A stretch of DNA of 15,404 nucleotides from CAZOIA01 sp964579675 (GTDB taxonomy: Bacteria; Planctomycetota; Phycisphaerae; UBA1845; PWPN01), in contig CAZOIA010000137.1 in NCBI GenBank assembly GCA_964579675.1, positions 1 through 15,404 of the forward strand, given 5' to 3'. Shown here in pieces: positions 1 through 7,668 of this stretch. The stretch's first letter is position 1, and every line of letters begins with the position of its first letter. The notes beneath the pieces were generated by a model. It did no database searches. It worked only from the letters and a program-made list of their open reading frames with translations, and had not been told where the DNA came from. Both the position numbers and the translations under genes were made by a program.

Positions 1-80
1 AGCCTATCTTTTTGCCATCAAATCTCCAGATTCCCCAATTGGCGGTACACTACGGGGTGCGGCCGCGAGCCGCGTCGCCT

Positions 81-109
81 TTTCAAGGCGGCCCTGAATG
101 GGTTATGAT
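81..109 (+). promoter_or_regulatory. Candidate promoter of the dockerin-tailed secreted protein
   Basis: A TATGAT hexamer at 104-109 matches the -10 consensus at five of six bases. It lies 17 bases after a weak -35-like TTTCAA at 81-86. Transcription would start near 116, leaving a leader of about 105 nt before the chosen ATG at 222. This argues against translation starting further upstream in the same open frame. It is inferred from sequence only, and the -35 match is poor. Confidence 0.3.
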
Positions 110-221
110 GGATGGACCGCGGAGTCCCAATGAGCACGCGAATCCCGGTTATCCCGGCGGCCTGTTTCAGGGCCGGCCGGTCCGGATCGTGTGGCGTCCT
201 CCATTCAAGAACGAGGATGAC

Positions 222-3200
222 ATGAGAAGGTGTGTGCCTGGCGGCCTGTGGGTTGTTCCTGTTGCGCTGGCGGTGTTCCCCTCACTCGCGCAGGCGAACA
301 ACCCGTACGGCATCATGACGCGCCACAGCGGGGGGCATGATTCGATCTGGTGCAGCGTTCATCTTCAGCAGGCGAGCGATCTGTGCGGCGAATGGGGGTA
401 TACGCGCACCGGCGGCGGGCCGGGCGACGAATACGCCACCCGGCGCAACCTCGTCATACACCGCGCCAAGCGACTGATTCCCATCGTCGGTGTCGGCACG
501 CTCGATTCGCCGCCGGCGGTCGCCGGCTTCGTTGAGAACATGAAGAACGACGGCTACACGATGCCGTATCTCGAGATCGGCAATGAGCCGCAGGGAGCGG
601 TGGGGGCTGCGGACTACGCAGCGCACCTCCTGCAGGTGTGTCAGGCGGTCAAGGCAGTGGACCCGGATATCCAGATCATGAACGGCGGCTTCGCTGGTTC
701 CGGGGCGGATTACCTCGACGACATGTTCACGGCCGCCCCCGAACTGGTCGATGAGCTCGATGTAGTCTGCTGTCACCCCTATGCGATCAACTACCCCCCC
801 GACGATCCCCGCGGCTTTCTCAGTTATTTGGACACGGTTGCGGTCATGGATACGCACGGTTTCACCGGGCCGATCGCCTTTACCGAGTTCGGCTACGAAC
901 TCGGCAATCATCTGAATCCGGCTTTCCCGGCGATCACGGAGGAGCTGCGGGCCCAGTACATGGCGGACATCTTCGCCAACTACGTCGAGCAGGACCCGCG
1001 TATTCTGGCGGCCTGCCCGTTCATCCTGGGCGACCAACTGTGGAACGCCTGGGCGTTGTGGGATTGGGTGCGTTTCGATCGGACCACGACACCTCAATAT
1101 GACGCGGTGGCGGCGTTGCCGAAACCGGCCGGCGTTGACTACCTGCCGGGCGGGTCTGCGAATCTTCACGGGACGGTCACAGATCCCGGTTTGGCCGGTG
1201 GCGTCGAGGGTGTGTTCGTCTACCTGCTGCCCGGCCCATACGCAGCAGAGACCGGAACGGACGGCTCCTACGCCATTGAGGAAATGCCCGCGGGTACCTA
1301 CGTGGCCGGTTTTTTGAAGGACGGGTATCAATCGCAGGACCTGGTGGAGGTCGAGGTCTCGGCGGATACGACGTTGGACTTTGCGGTCTCCAGGCTGGGC
1401 GTTTTCCACGACACGTTCGATTGGGAGGCAAGCGGCGGCGTTGCTCCCGGCTGGACACCGGCGGACGGGCAGAGCCATCCGGAGATCTTCGCCATCGACC
1501 TGGGCGTCAAGCATAGTGGGCGAGCATCACAGAAGATCAACGCCGGTGGGCCTATGATGTGGAAGGCCTCCAATTACAACTCGGTTTTCACCGGCGAGGT
1601 CTGGCACGCAGAGGTCTGGGTGCGAACCGAAGGGCTGACCGGTCAGGGCCAACTGGGCGCCTACCTTCAGATCGACTTGCGGGATAACCACTTCTCCTAC
1701 GTCGGCACCAGCACCATCTCGACGCGGGCCATCGGCTACCAGGATTGGACGGCCCTGGCGATGACCTTTGTGGTTCCCGGGGACGGTCGGCGGATGCAAG
1801 TCATCATCGGTTGCCAGGCGGATTCGGGAAGGGCGTGGTTTGACGATTTGATCATTGACCGCGCGGACCTGCCGCTGCCGACATGGAACGAATCCCCCCA
1901 GGGTTGGCTCGGGGGGAGTTGGAACCTGATGTCCGTGCCGATGCGCCCGCGCGATCCCAGGGCCGAGATCGCGCTGGACGAACTCCTGTGGGCAGGGATG
2001 TCAATCACCGATCACCTGTATCGCTACCGGGCCGACACGGGCTACGAGATCTACCCTGGTGATTTCAGTGCGATCGAGCCCGAGCGAGGCTACTGGCTGC
2101 AGCTCGATGGGACGACGCAGGAGGTGGTGACCGGCCACCGAGTCATCGGCGAGGCGGAGATACCCCTTGACACGGGCTGGAGCCTTCTCGGCTATCCCTT
2201 CCTGGAACCTCAGGAGTGGTCGAATTGTCGCGTAAGCGATGGCACGAGTCAATTGAGCATAGAAGACGCGGCCGGCGCCGGCTGGATCCAGTCGAAGGCC
2301 TACTACTACCAGGACGGTTATCGACTCGTCGGCCTCACGTCGCCGGCGCACGATTCTCTCCTGAGGCCCTGGCACGCTTACTACGTCCGTACGTTCCAAC
2401 CTGACCTGGCGCTGATCATCCCTGATCCCGTGGGCATTGGCACAGTGCAGGGAACGGTTGTCGATGAGTTTGGAGAACCGGTAGCCGGAGCGGTTATATC
2501 GGCCACGCCGGGGGGTCACTGGGCCCTCTCGCAGGCGGGGAGTTATGAGATCACGGACGTTCCTCAGGGGACGTACGATGTGCGGGTAACCGCTCCGGAG
2601 TACGTTACCCAGACGGCAGTGGGCCAGGTTACAGCCGGGCAGGCAACCCAGTTGGACTTCGTTCTCGAGTACATCACCTTTCCGACCGAGCTGGAGAACC
2701 CGGGATTCGAGGGCGGAGCGGTCCTGCCGGGATGGACGCGCTTCGGCGTGGTCGACGGTCGCCAGGCAGGGCCCTGGTATGCTGATATCATGCCCCACAG
2801 CGGTGACTACTTCCTCGGGACGGCCTCGAACTACGGCGCCAACGACGGAGGCGTTTACCAGAAGATCTCGGTCACTCCCGGCGTGAGCTACGCCGCCTCG
2901 GTGTGGCTTGCCATCTACTGGACAGGAGGCACGGCCGAGGAACGCGGCTGCCGGATCGGCCTGGACCCGACCGGCGACCACGATCCTGCATCCGGGAGCA
3001 TCGTCTGGTCCGAATGGTGCACGTACCCGGTGGAAGGTGCCTGGACCTGGACGAAGATCGAAATCGGAGGTGTTTCTGCGACGACGCCTCGCTGCGTTAT
3101 GACCGTTTATCTGGAGCACAAGCAGCGGCCGGGCGGAATCTGGAACATCACTTGTTTCGATGACGTCAATCTTATCGCGGAGGAGGGCGTGGATAATGGA

Positions 3201-3992
3201 CATTCGCCCAGCGGCAACCACGCCGGAGGTGACGTCGTCAAGCTCCTGATCAACCCTGCTGGCGTGTGCCCTGCTGGGGAGAGCAGGCGGTTGCCAGCAG
3301 TTGCCACGTTCAGCTACTGTGAGTTCGCTGTGCGGAGTCAAAACCCGCTTGATTGGTCGGCCACCTTCTTGGCCTTGATCGACGACGATGCCAACGATGC
3401 TCACGTACCGGGTGAGGATTGCGAGTCTGTCGCCCCCCCCGGCAGCGGCGTGGCCATGCTCAGCCGGCCGGTCGGTGCCCCAGACGATATTCTGCTTGAC
3501 GCCCGGGATGGTGTCGGCACGCAGGAATGGTGGGGGTGCGATGCCTCAGGGCCGAACCAGACGCTCTGCCTTAAGCGCTTCGGTTATGCGGCGGGCGATC
3601 CCCCGGTGCCGACGAGGATGACGTGGGACCTGGAGGCGGCTTCACACTGGACCTACATCCTCCACAACGACGGCAGCGGTGAGCGGATTGTGCTGGCTCG
3701 GGGAGGTGACTACGCCGTCGATGTGCCGGACGCCGGGGTCACACTGAGGCTATTCGCGAGCACTGGCCCACTGCCCATTCCGCCGGACTTCGATGGCGAC
3801 CGCGACGTGGATCAGGAGGACTTCGGTCATCTGCAGGCGTGCCTCAGCGGCCCCGGCATCCCCCCAACCGATCCTGCCTGCCGCGGCGCCGATCTCGACG
3901 AAGACGACGACGTTGATCGGGACGATTTCATCATTTTGCAAGGATGCCTCAGCGGCGCTGACGTCCCGGCCGATCCGGCGTGTCTGGATTGA
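222..3992 (+). CDS. Secreted modular glycoside-hydrolase-like protein with dockerin-like C-terminus
   Basis: 1256 aa. The frame is open from 12, but ATG 222 has a GAGG site five bases upstream and begins a signal peptide (basic MRRC, hydrophobic core, cleavage about SLAQA|NN at residue 25). Residues about 26-300 look like a clan-A (TIM-barrel) glycoside hydrolase: EIGNEP places a candidate acid/base at E122, and FTEFG a candidate nucleophile at E222. Two carboxypeptidase-regulatory-like beta-sandwiches follow (about 313-392 and 740-817). Two regions with the look of carbohydrate-binding jelly rolls lie at about 395-548 and 822-987. A GSWNLMSVP...GYWLQ region occupies about 560-730. Residues 1184-1256 carry two Asp-rich loops (1189-1201, 1224-1236) of dockerin/EF-hand type, each followed by a Cys-containing helix, as in many planctomycete exported proteins. 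It is probably exported and acts on polysaccharide. The substrate and exact GH family cannot be told by eye, and activity is inferred. Confidence 0.9.
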   Translation: MRRCVPGGLWVVPVALAVFPSLAQANNPYGIMTRHSGGHDSIWCSVHLQQASDLCGEWGYTRTGGGPGDEYATRRNLVIHRAKRLIPIVGVGTLDSPPAVAGFVENMKNDGYTMPYLEIGNEPQGAVGAADYAAHLLQVCQAVKAVDPDIQIMNGGFAGSGADYLDDMFTAAPELVDELDVVCCHPYAINYPPDDPRGFLSYLDTVAVMDTHGFTGPIAFTEFGYELGNHLNPAFPAITEELRAQYMADIFANYVEQDPRILAACPFILGDQLWNAWALWDWVRFDRTTTPQYDAVAALPKPAGVDYLPGGSANLHGTVTDPGLAGGVEGVFVYLLPGPYAAETGTDGSYAIEEMPAGTYVAGFLKDGYQSQDLVEVEVSADTTLDFAVSRLGVFHDTFDWEASGGVAPGWTPADGQSHPEIFAIDLGVKHSGRASQKINAGGPMMWKASNYNSVFTGEVWHAEVWVRTEGLTGQGQLGAYLQIDLRDNHFSYVGTSTISTRAIGYQDWTALAMTFVVPGDGRRMQVIIGCQADSGRAWFDDLIIDRADLPLPTWNESPQGWLGGSWNLMSVPMRPRDPRAEIALDELLWAGMSITDHLYRYRADTGYEIYPGDFSAIEPERGYWLQLDGTTQEVVTGHRVIGEAEIPLDTGWSLLGYPFLEPQEWSNCRVSDGTSQLSIEDAAGAGWIQSKAYYYQDGYRLVGLTSPAHDSLLRPWHAYYVRTFQPDLALIIPDPVGIGTVQGTVVDEFGEPVAGAVISATPGGHWALSQAGSYEITDVPQGTYDVRVTAPEYVTQTAVGQVTAGQATQLDFVLEYITFPTELENPGFEGGAVLPGWTRFGVVDGRQAGPWYADIMPHSGDYFLGTASNYGANDGGVYQKISVTPGVSYAASVWLAIYWTGGTAEERGCRIGLDPTGDHDPASGSIVWSEWCTYPVEGAWTWTKIEIGGVSATTPRCVMTVYLEHKQRPGGIWNITCFDDVNLIAEEGVDNGHSPSGNHAGGDVVKLLINPAGVCPAGESRRLPAVATFSYCEFAVRSQNPLDWSATFLALIDDDANDAHVPGEDCESVAPPGSGVAMLSRPVGAPDDILLDARDGVGTQEWWGCDASGPNQTLCLKRFGYAAGDPPVPTRMTWDLEAASHWTYILHNDGSGERIVLARGGDYAVDVPDAGVTLRLFASTGPLPIPPDFDGDRDVDQEDFGHLQACLSGPGIPPTDPACRGADLDEDDDVDRDDFIILQGCLSGADVPADPACLD

Positions 3993-4052
3993 ACACCTGC
4001 CCGCCGCGCGAGTGGGGTTCAGCTTCCACGTCGAAGATGCCCGCCTTGAGTA

Positions 4053-4081
4053 TTCAGCGAAGTTGGTGCGTGTGATACAAT
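4053..4081 (+). promoter_or_regulatory. Candidate extended -10 promoter of the histidine kinase
   Basis: TACAAT at 4076-4081 is preceded by TG one base away (TGA-TACAAT), which is the extended -10 form. A weak -35, TTCAGC at 4053-4058, sits at 17-base spacing. The start would be near 4088, about 90 nt before the kinase ATG. This suggests the kinase is transcribed separately from the secreted-protein gene ending at 3992. Confidence 0.4.
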
Positions 4082-4104
4082 GCCCTGCGGGCGATGGCCA
4101 GTTG

Positions 4105-4140
4105 CACCCGCCGCGGGTGGGCGGAGCGGTAGTGCCGCTC
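4105..4140 (+). promoter_or_regulatory. Two tandem perfect hairpins in the histidine-kinase leader
   Basis: CACCCG-ccg-CGGGTG (4105-4119) and GAGCGG-tagtg-CCGCTC (4124-4140) are perfect 6-bp stems four bases apart. They lie in the 188-nt gap after the secreted-protein stop and downstream of the candidate promoter at 4053-4081. No T-run follows, so a factor-independent terminator is not indicated. They could be leader RNA structure or end the upstream transcript by another route. Confidence 0.35.
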
Positions 4141-4180
4141 GCGGCCCGGTGCCGTCCTGATACGAGGGAGACCCTGGGAA

Positions 4181-5632
4181 ATGGCGTTTGACGCAGACCC
4201 TGACGTGATCCCGCTGGAGCGTGCGGAGCTCGGCTCGCGCCTGCGGTGGTTCATCCAATTGCGGTGGGTGTTCGGGGCGACCTTACTTGTGGCGGGGATC
4301 GTGCTTACTCGTGCCCCGCTGGAGGGCGTTCGTGGCCCGCTGGTGGCGGCCGTCGGGGCGGGGATTCTGGCCTACAACTGGGTGTTCTGGTTCCTCGAAC
4401 GAAGCTTGGCCGAGCGCCGGCCAGGTGTGCTCGCGCGGCGTGCGCCGTTGGCGGCCACGGCACAAATCGTCCTGGACCTGATCGCCTTGACGCTGGTGCT
4501 CCATTCCGCGGGTGGGATCGACAACCCGTTTTTCATCTTCTACATGTTCCACATGGTCATTGCCACGTTGCTCCTGTCGGCGCGCGAGGTGTTCGCGCTG
4601 GCCGCCCTGGCCATTGTCCTGTTCAGCCTTCTGGCCGTCGCTGAGCTGAAGGGCTGGTGTTACCATGCGGGCCTTTTCGGGTTGCCGCAGCACTCCGAGG
4701 ACGCCCGGTTTGTCGTGGTGACGCTGGTTGCGTTTGCCAGTGCGCTTCTGCTTGCGGTTTACTTCGGCACGTCGATCGCCCAAACGCTCCGGTCGCGTGC
4801 GGACGACGTTCTGCGGCTCGAACGGGAACTCGCCGTCCGCGCGGAGGAACTGGAGAAAACGAACGAGGCCCTCTCCAAAGCGGACGCTGAGAAGACCCAG
4901 TACTTTCGGAAGGTCTCGCATGATCTGAAGACGCCGCTCGCCGCTCAGCAGAGCCTGCTGCGGGGGCTTCTGATCGAACTACGCGACTTGGAGCCCGGCC
5001 CGCGGGCCCGGGTCGAGCGGGCAATCACCCGGGGGGATGAGCTGTTCACGTTGCTCAATGATCTGCTGATGCTCACGCGGGCTCGGGACGTTACCCGCGG
5101 ACGCCGGCGAGGCTTCGAGTGGATCGATCCGGCAGAGGGACTCCGGGGTGTCCTGGAGGCACAGGCGCTTCATGCGGAGGAGAAAGGGCTGAGGTGGCAG
5201 ATGGAGATCGCGGATCCGCTGCCGACCTTCTGCGGCGAGCCCGGCGTCCTGCCCACGTTGGCCGAGAACGTCATCTCCAACGCGATCAAGTACACGCCCG
5301 CCGGCGGAACCGTCATCTTTGCCCTGCGCGGTCACGGCGATGATCTGGTGATGGAGGTCCGGGATACCGGGATCGGGATCGGCAAGGAGGACCTCGCCCG
5401 GCTCGGGGAGGAGTTCTTTCGCACGAAGCAGGCTCGCGAGTCGGGCTCCGGCGGGACGGGCCTGGGCATGACCATCATCCGGTCAATGGTCGAGAACATG
5501 AAAGGCGGGCTTGATATCAAGAGCGAACTCGGCGTCGGCACCACGGTAACGATATCGCTCCCGGTCGCGCGCTCCGAGGTCATCGCCGAATGCGGCGCGA
5601 GCGTTCCGAATCCCCAAGGCCGGGACACGTAA
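4181..5632 (+). CDS. Membrane sensor histidine kinase with RegB-like quinone motif
   Basis: 483 aa, ATG with GAGGGAG at 4164-4170. Residues about 23-200 hold about six hydrophobic segments (near 27-45, 52-72, 90-109, 117-133, 136-155, 177-197). Between the third and fourth lies GGIDNPF (111-117), which fits the GGxxNPF heptapeptide that binds ubiquinone in RegB/PrrB sensors. A coiled coil (about 203-240) leads to the H-box VSHDLKTPLA with phospho-acceptor H247. The N-box ENVISNAIKYT has N363 and N367, the G1 box DTGIGI is 395-400, an F-box-like EEFFRTK follows, and the G2 box GTGLGM is 425-430, so the kinase core is complete. The redox cysteine that RegB carries near its H-box is absent here. 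No response regulator is adjacent, so the partner is unknown. It may sense membrane redox state, by motif inference only. Confidence 0.9.
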   Translation: MAFDADPDVIPLERAELGSRLRWFIQLRWVFGATLLVAGIVLTRAPLEGVRGPLVAAVGAGILAYNWVFWFLERSLAERRPGVLARRAPLAATAQIVLDLIALTLVLHSAGGIDNPFFIFYMFHMVIATLLLSAREVFALAALAIVLFSLLAVAELKGWCYHAGLFGLPQHSEDARFVVVTLVAFASALLLAVYFGTSIAQTLRSRADDVLRLERELAVRAEELEKTNEALSKADAEKTQYFRKVSHDLKTPLAAQQSLLRGLLIELRDLEPGPRARVERAITRGDELFTLLNDLLMLTRARDVTRGRRRGFEWIDPAEGLRGVLEAQALHAEEKGLRWQMEIADPLPTFCGEPGVLPTLAENVISNAIKYTPAGGTVIFALRGHGDDLVMEVRDTGIGIGKEDLARLGEEFFRTKQARESGSGGTGLGMTIIRSMVENMKGGLDIKSELGVGTTVTISLPVARSEVIAECGASVPNPQGRDT

Positions 5633-5653
5633 CCGGAACCTGGGCAGAGGTGG

Positions 5654-5683
5654 TTGGCCTTTACGGTGTCCTCGTCGTATAAT
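5654..5683 (+). promoter_or_regulatory. Promoter of the MNT/HEPN pair, possibly leaderless
   Basis: A perfect TATAAT at 5678-5683 is preceded, with an 18-base spacer, by TTGGCC at 5654-5659 (four of six -35 matches). Initiation six to seven bases after the -10 would fall at 5690, which is the A of the in-frame ATG. No Shine-Dalgarno sequence precedes that ATG, so translation from a leaderless mRNA is the simplest reading. Confidence 0.45.
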
Positions 5684-5689
5684 CAGTTC

Positions 5690-6049
5690 ATGCAGGAATG
5701 CCCTGAAGATTTCTTGGGTGAACTGGTGAAGCGTCTTGTTGACACGCTCCGGCCGGAGCAGATCTACCTCTTTGGCTCGCATGCTTACGGTACACCACAC
5801 CAGCATAGCGATCTTGACTTCCTGGTGGTGGTGCCGGATGATGCCGGCGCCACGGACGGACTGGCTTTGGCGGGGAGACGCGCCCTGCTGGACTACCCGG
5901 TCTCGGTAGACATTCTGGTCTATCACCGCAGCCAGATGGACAAATGGTCACCCGTGCGGTGCTCACTGCCTCACACGGTCGTGCAAAAGGGCAAAGAAGT
6001 CTATGCGGCCCGAACTCGAACTGGTCCAACAGTGGCTTCAACGGGATGA
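5690..6049 (+). CDS. MNT-type minimal nucleotidyltransferase
   Basis: 119 aa from ATG 5690. The frame extends in phase to TTG 5654, which has AGAGG three bases upstream, so a start there (131 aa) remains possible. I prefer 5690 because the TTG lies within the -35 of a good promoter and the shared fold begins after it. The core is LFGSHAYG...SDLDFLVV: GS (29-30), ten residues, then D41-x-D43, which is the GSx10DxD signature. A third carboxylate, D74 in VDILV, completes the metal site of the polymerase-beta superfamily. Members transfer a nucleotide, often AMP, to a protein partner, and those paired with HEPN proteins often act as antitoxins. Its last 47 bases overlap the HEPN gene, so the two are co-transcribed and probably interact. 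Confident on family, not on target. Confidence 0.85.
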   Translation: MQECPEDFLGELVKRLVDTLRPEQIYLFGSHAYGTPHQHSDLDFLVVVPDDAGATDGLALAGRRALLDYPVSVDILVYHRSQMDKWSPVRCSLPHTVVQKGKEVYAARTRTGPTVASTG

Positions 6050-6437
6050 GATCGATTTGCGCAGCGCCACCGTCGATCTGGCGGCCGAGCCGGCAATCAC
6101 AGATGATGCCTGCTTTCACTGCCAACAGGCAGCCGAGAAGATCCTGAAGGCGTTCCTGGTCTATCATGCCGTAGAGTTTGAACACACGCATCAGGTCGAG
6201 CGTCTCATCAGACAAGGTGAGGGCATCACGCCAGCGTTCGCTGAACTGCACGAGCAGGCCGATCGGCTTACCGATTACGCGGTACGTTTCCGTTACCCGT
6301 ATCCCGGCCCCGCGCCGGACCTTAAGCAGGCGCGCCAGGCTTTGGCGGTAGCTCGCGGGGTCTGGGATTTCGTTGTTGCCAGGCTCCCTCAGGAGGTCGT
6401 TCCCTCCGACTGGCCCAACCTCGGCCGAGATGGCTGA
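6003..6437 (+). CDS. HEPN-domain protein, partner of the MNT nucleotidyltransferase
   Basis: 144 aa, ATG 6003 inside the end of the upstream gene, with a weak AAAGAAG site (5994-6000). It is an all-helical protein with the landmarks of the short HEPN family found next to MNT genes: an N-terminal W-x-x-R-D-E helix, CFHCQQAAEKILKAFLV (37-53), HTHQVERLI (61-69) and LTDYAVRFRYPY (89-100). Its length is usual for the family. The RX4-6H ribonuclease motif of toxic HEPN proteins such as HepT is not visible, because the RFRYP segment has no following His. It may therefore bind nucleotides or RNA without cutting, or the pair may not be a classical toxin-antitoxin system. Function is inferred from the pairing. 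Confidence 0.83.
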   Translation: MRPELELVQQWLQRDEIDLRSATVDLAAEPAITDDACFHCQQAAEKILKAFLVYHAVEFEHTHQVERLIRQGEGITPAFAELHEQADRLTDYAVRFRYPYPGPAPDLKQARQALAVARGVWDFVVARLPQEVVPSDWPNLGRDG

Positions 6438-6520
6438 TCGGCGACGACCTGATCGGGCGGCATGTCCGAGCGAAGGTTCGGGGTGTGCAGGCCCCTCTGG
6501 CGAATATGGTGGAGGATGGT

Positions 6521-7666
6521 ATGACGAGCCCTGGCCTGATCCTCCGGGAGATCGCACACCGGAAGCTGAACTTCCTGCTCAGCGTGGTGGCGATCGTGAC
6601 GGCGGCCGCTTTGTTCGTGGCCTTTTTCACGACTGGCGAGGCCTCCAAGCGTGAGACGATCCGGCTCGTGCGGGACATTGGGTTCAACCTGCGCATCGTG
6701 CCCAAAGAGACCGATATGGATCAATTCTGGATCACCGGCATGTCCGAGCACACGATGCCCGAGGAATGCGTTACCCGCATGGCCAGTCACGAAAACCTCC
6801 TTTACAACCATCTGGTTGCCCGGTTGGAGAGGCCGGTGGCCTGGCGTGGCCGAACGGTTATCCTGACAGGTACCGCCGAGGAGGTGGCGCCGCTCGGAAG
6901 ACGCAAGCCGCCGATGATCTTCTCGGTCGAGCCGGGGACCGTTCGCGTCGGATTCCAGTTGGCCCGCGGGCTGGGGATCAGCGTAGGGGACCGGATCGAT
7001 ATTCTGGACACGACCTTCACCGTCGCCGGGTGCCGGCCGGAAGAGGGAAGCGACGAGGACGTGCGCATATACGCCGATTTGCATGACGCGCAACGCCTGC
7101 TGGGCATGGAAGGACGGATCAACGAGATCAAGGCCCTGGAATGCCTGTGTCTGGGGAGCGAGGAGGACCGCCTAGCCGCACTGCGGCAACAACTGGAGGA
7201 GGTACTGCCCGAGGCAAAGGTGATCAAGATTCAGGCCATCGCCAAGGCCCGCCAGAATCTGCGACTGATGGTGGAGCGCGTCGTCGGCGTGGCCATGCCG
7301 TTCGTGCTGGTGGTATGCGCGGCATGGGTCGGCGTTCTGGCGATGCTGAACGTCAGGCAGAGGCGGCAGGAGATCGGCATCCTCCGGGCGCTGGGTTACG
7401 GCTCGGGCAAGATCGCATCGCTATTCCTGGGCAAGGCAGTCGTTGCCGGGCTCATCGGAGCCGCCGCGGGTTTCGCCCTCGGAACGTGGCTGGCCCTGGA
7501 GTTCGGGCCCGGGGTATTCAAGCTGACGGCCCAGAAGATCCAGCCCATGTACGATCTGCTCGGATGGCTTCTGGTTGCCGCGCCGGCGTTTGCCGCCCTG
7601 GCGAGCTTCATACCGGCCATGGTCGCGGTTACCCAGGATCCGGCGGTCGCGCTCAGGGAGGAATAG
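6521..7666 (+). CDS. FtsX/MacB-type ABC transporter permease
   Basis: 381 aa. ATG 6521 is chosen over the upstream in-phase GTG 6485 because GGAGG (6511-6515) sits five bases before it. Topology is that of the mechanotransmission (type VII) ABC family: a first membrane helix at about 18-37, a large extracytoplasmic MacB_PCD-like domain at about 40-245, then three helices (about 254-275, 300-325, 347-370). RRQEIGILRALGY (281-293) is the usual coupling segment after the second helix. The gene ends two bases before the ATPase start, so the two form a transporter of the LolCDE/MacB class. Such complexes move lipoproteins or drive periplasmic partners. The cargo cannot be told, and no membrane-fusion protein is encoded beside it. 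Confidence 0.88.
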   Translation: MTSPGLILREIAHRKLNFLLSVVAIVTAAALFVAFFTTGEASKRETIRLVRDIGFNLRIVPKETDMDQFWITGMSEHTMPEECVTRMASHENLLYNHLVARLERPVAWRGRTVILTGTAEEVAPLGRRKPPMIFSVEPGTVRVGFQLARGLGISVGDRIDILDTTFTVAGCRPEEGSDEDVRIYADLHDAQRLLGMEGRINEIKALECLCLGSEEDRLAALRQQLEEVLPEAKVIKIQAIAKARQNLRLMVERVVGVAMPFVLVVCAAWVGVLAMLNVRQRRQEIGILRALGYGSGKIASLFLGKAVVAGLIGAAAGFALGTWLALEFGPGVFKLTAQKIQPMYDLLGWLLVAAPAFAALASFIPAMVAVTQDPAVALREE

Positions 7667-7668
7667 AC

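Noticed and set aside
12..221. N-terminal extension of the secreted protein from the first ATG in the frame
   Set aside because: The extension has no signal-peptide character and contains the likely -10 at 104-109. ATG 222 has a GAGG site and starts a clear signal peptide.
282..1514. Long minus-strand open frame (410 codons)
   Set aside because: It lies opposite the convincing hydrolase-like domain. The translation is Arg/His/Val-rich with no recognisable motif, as expected of antisense frames in GC-rich DNA.
2001..3404. Long minus-strand open frame (467 codons)
   Set aside because: Antisense of the modular secreted protein, with no domain signatures and no ribosome-binding site worth noting.
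7141..7668. Extended start of the ABC ATPase inside the permease gene
   Set aside because: The added 176 residues overlap the permease in another frame and are low-complexity Gly/Arg. GTG 7669 has AGGGAGG and begins the ABC fold.
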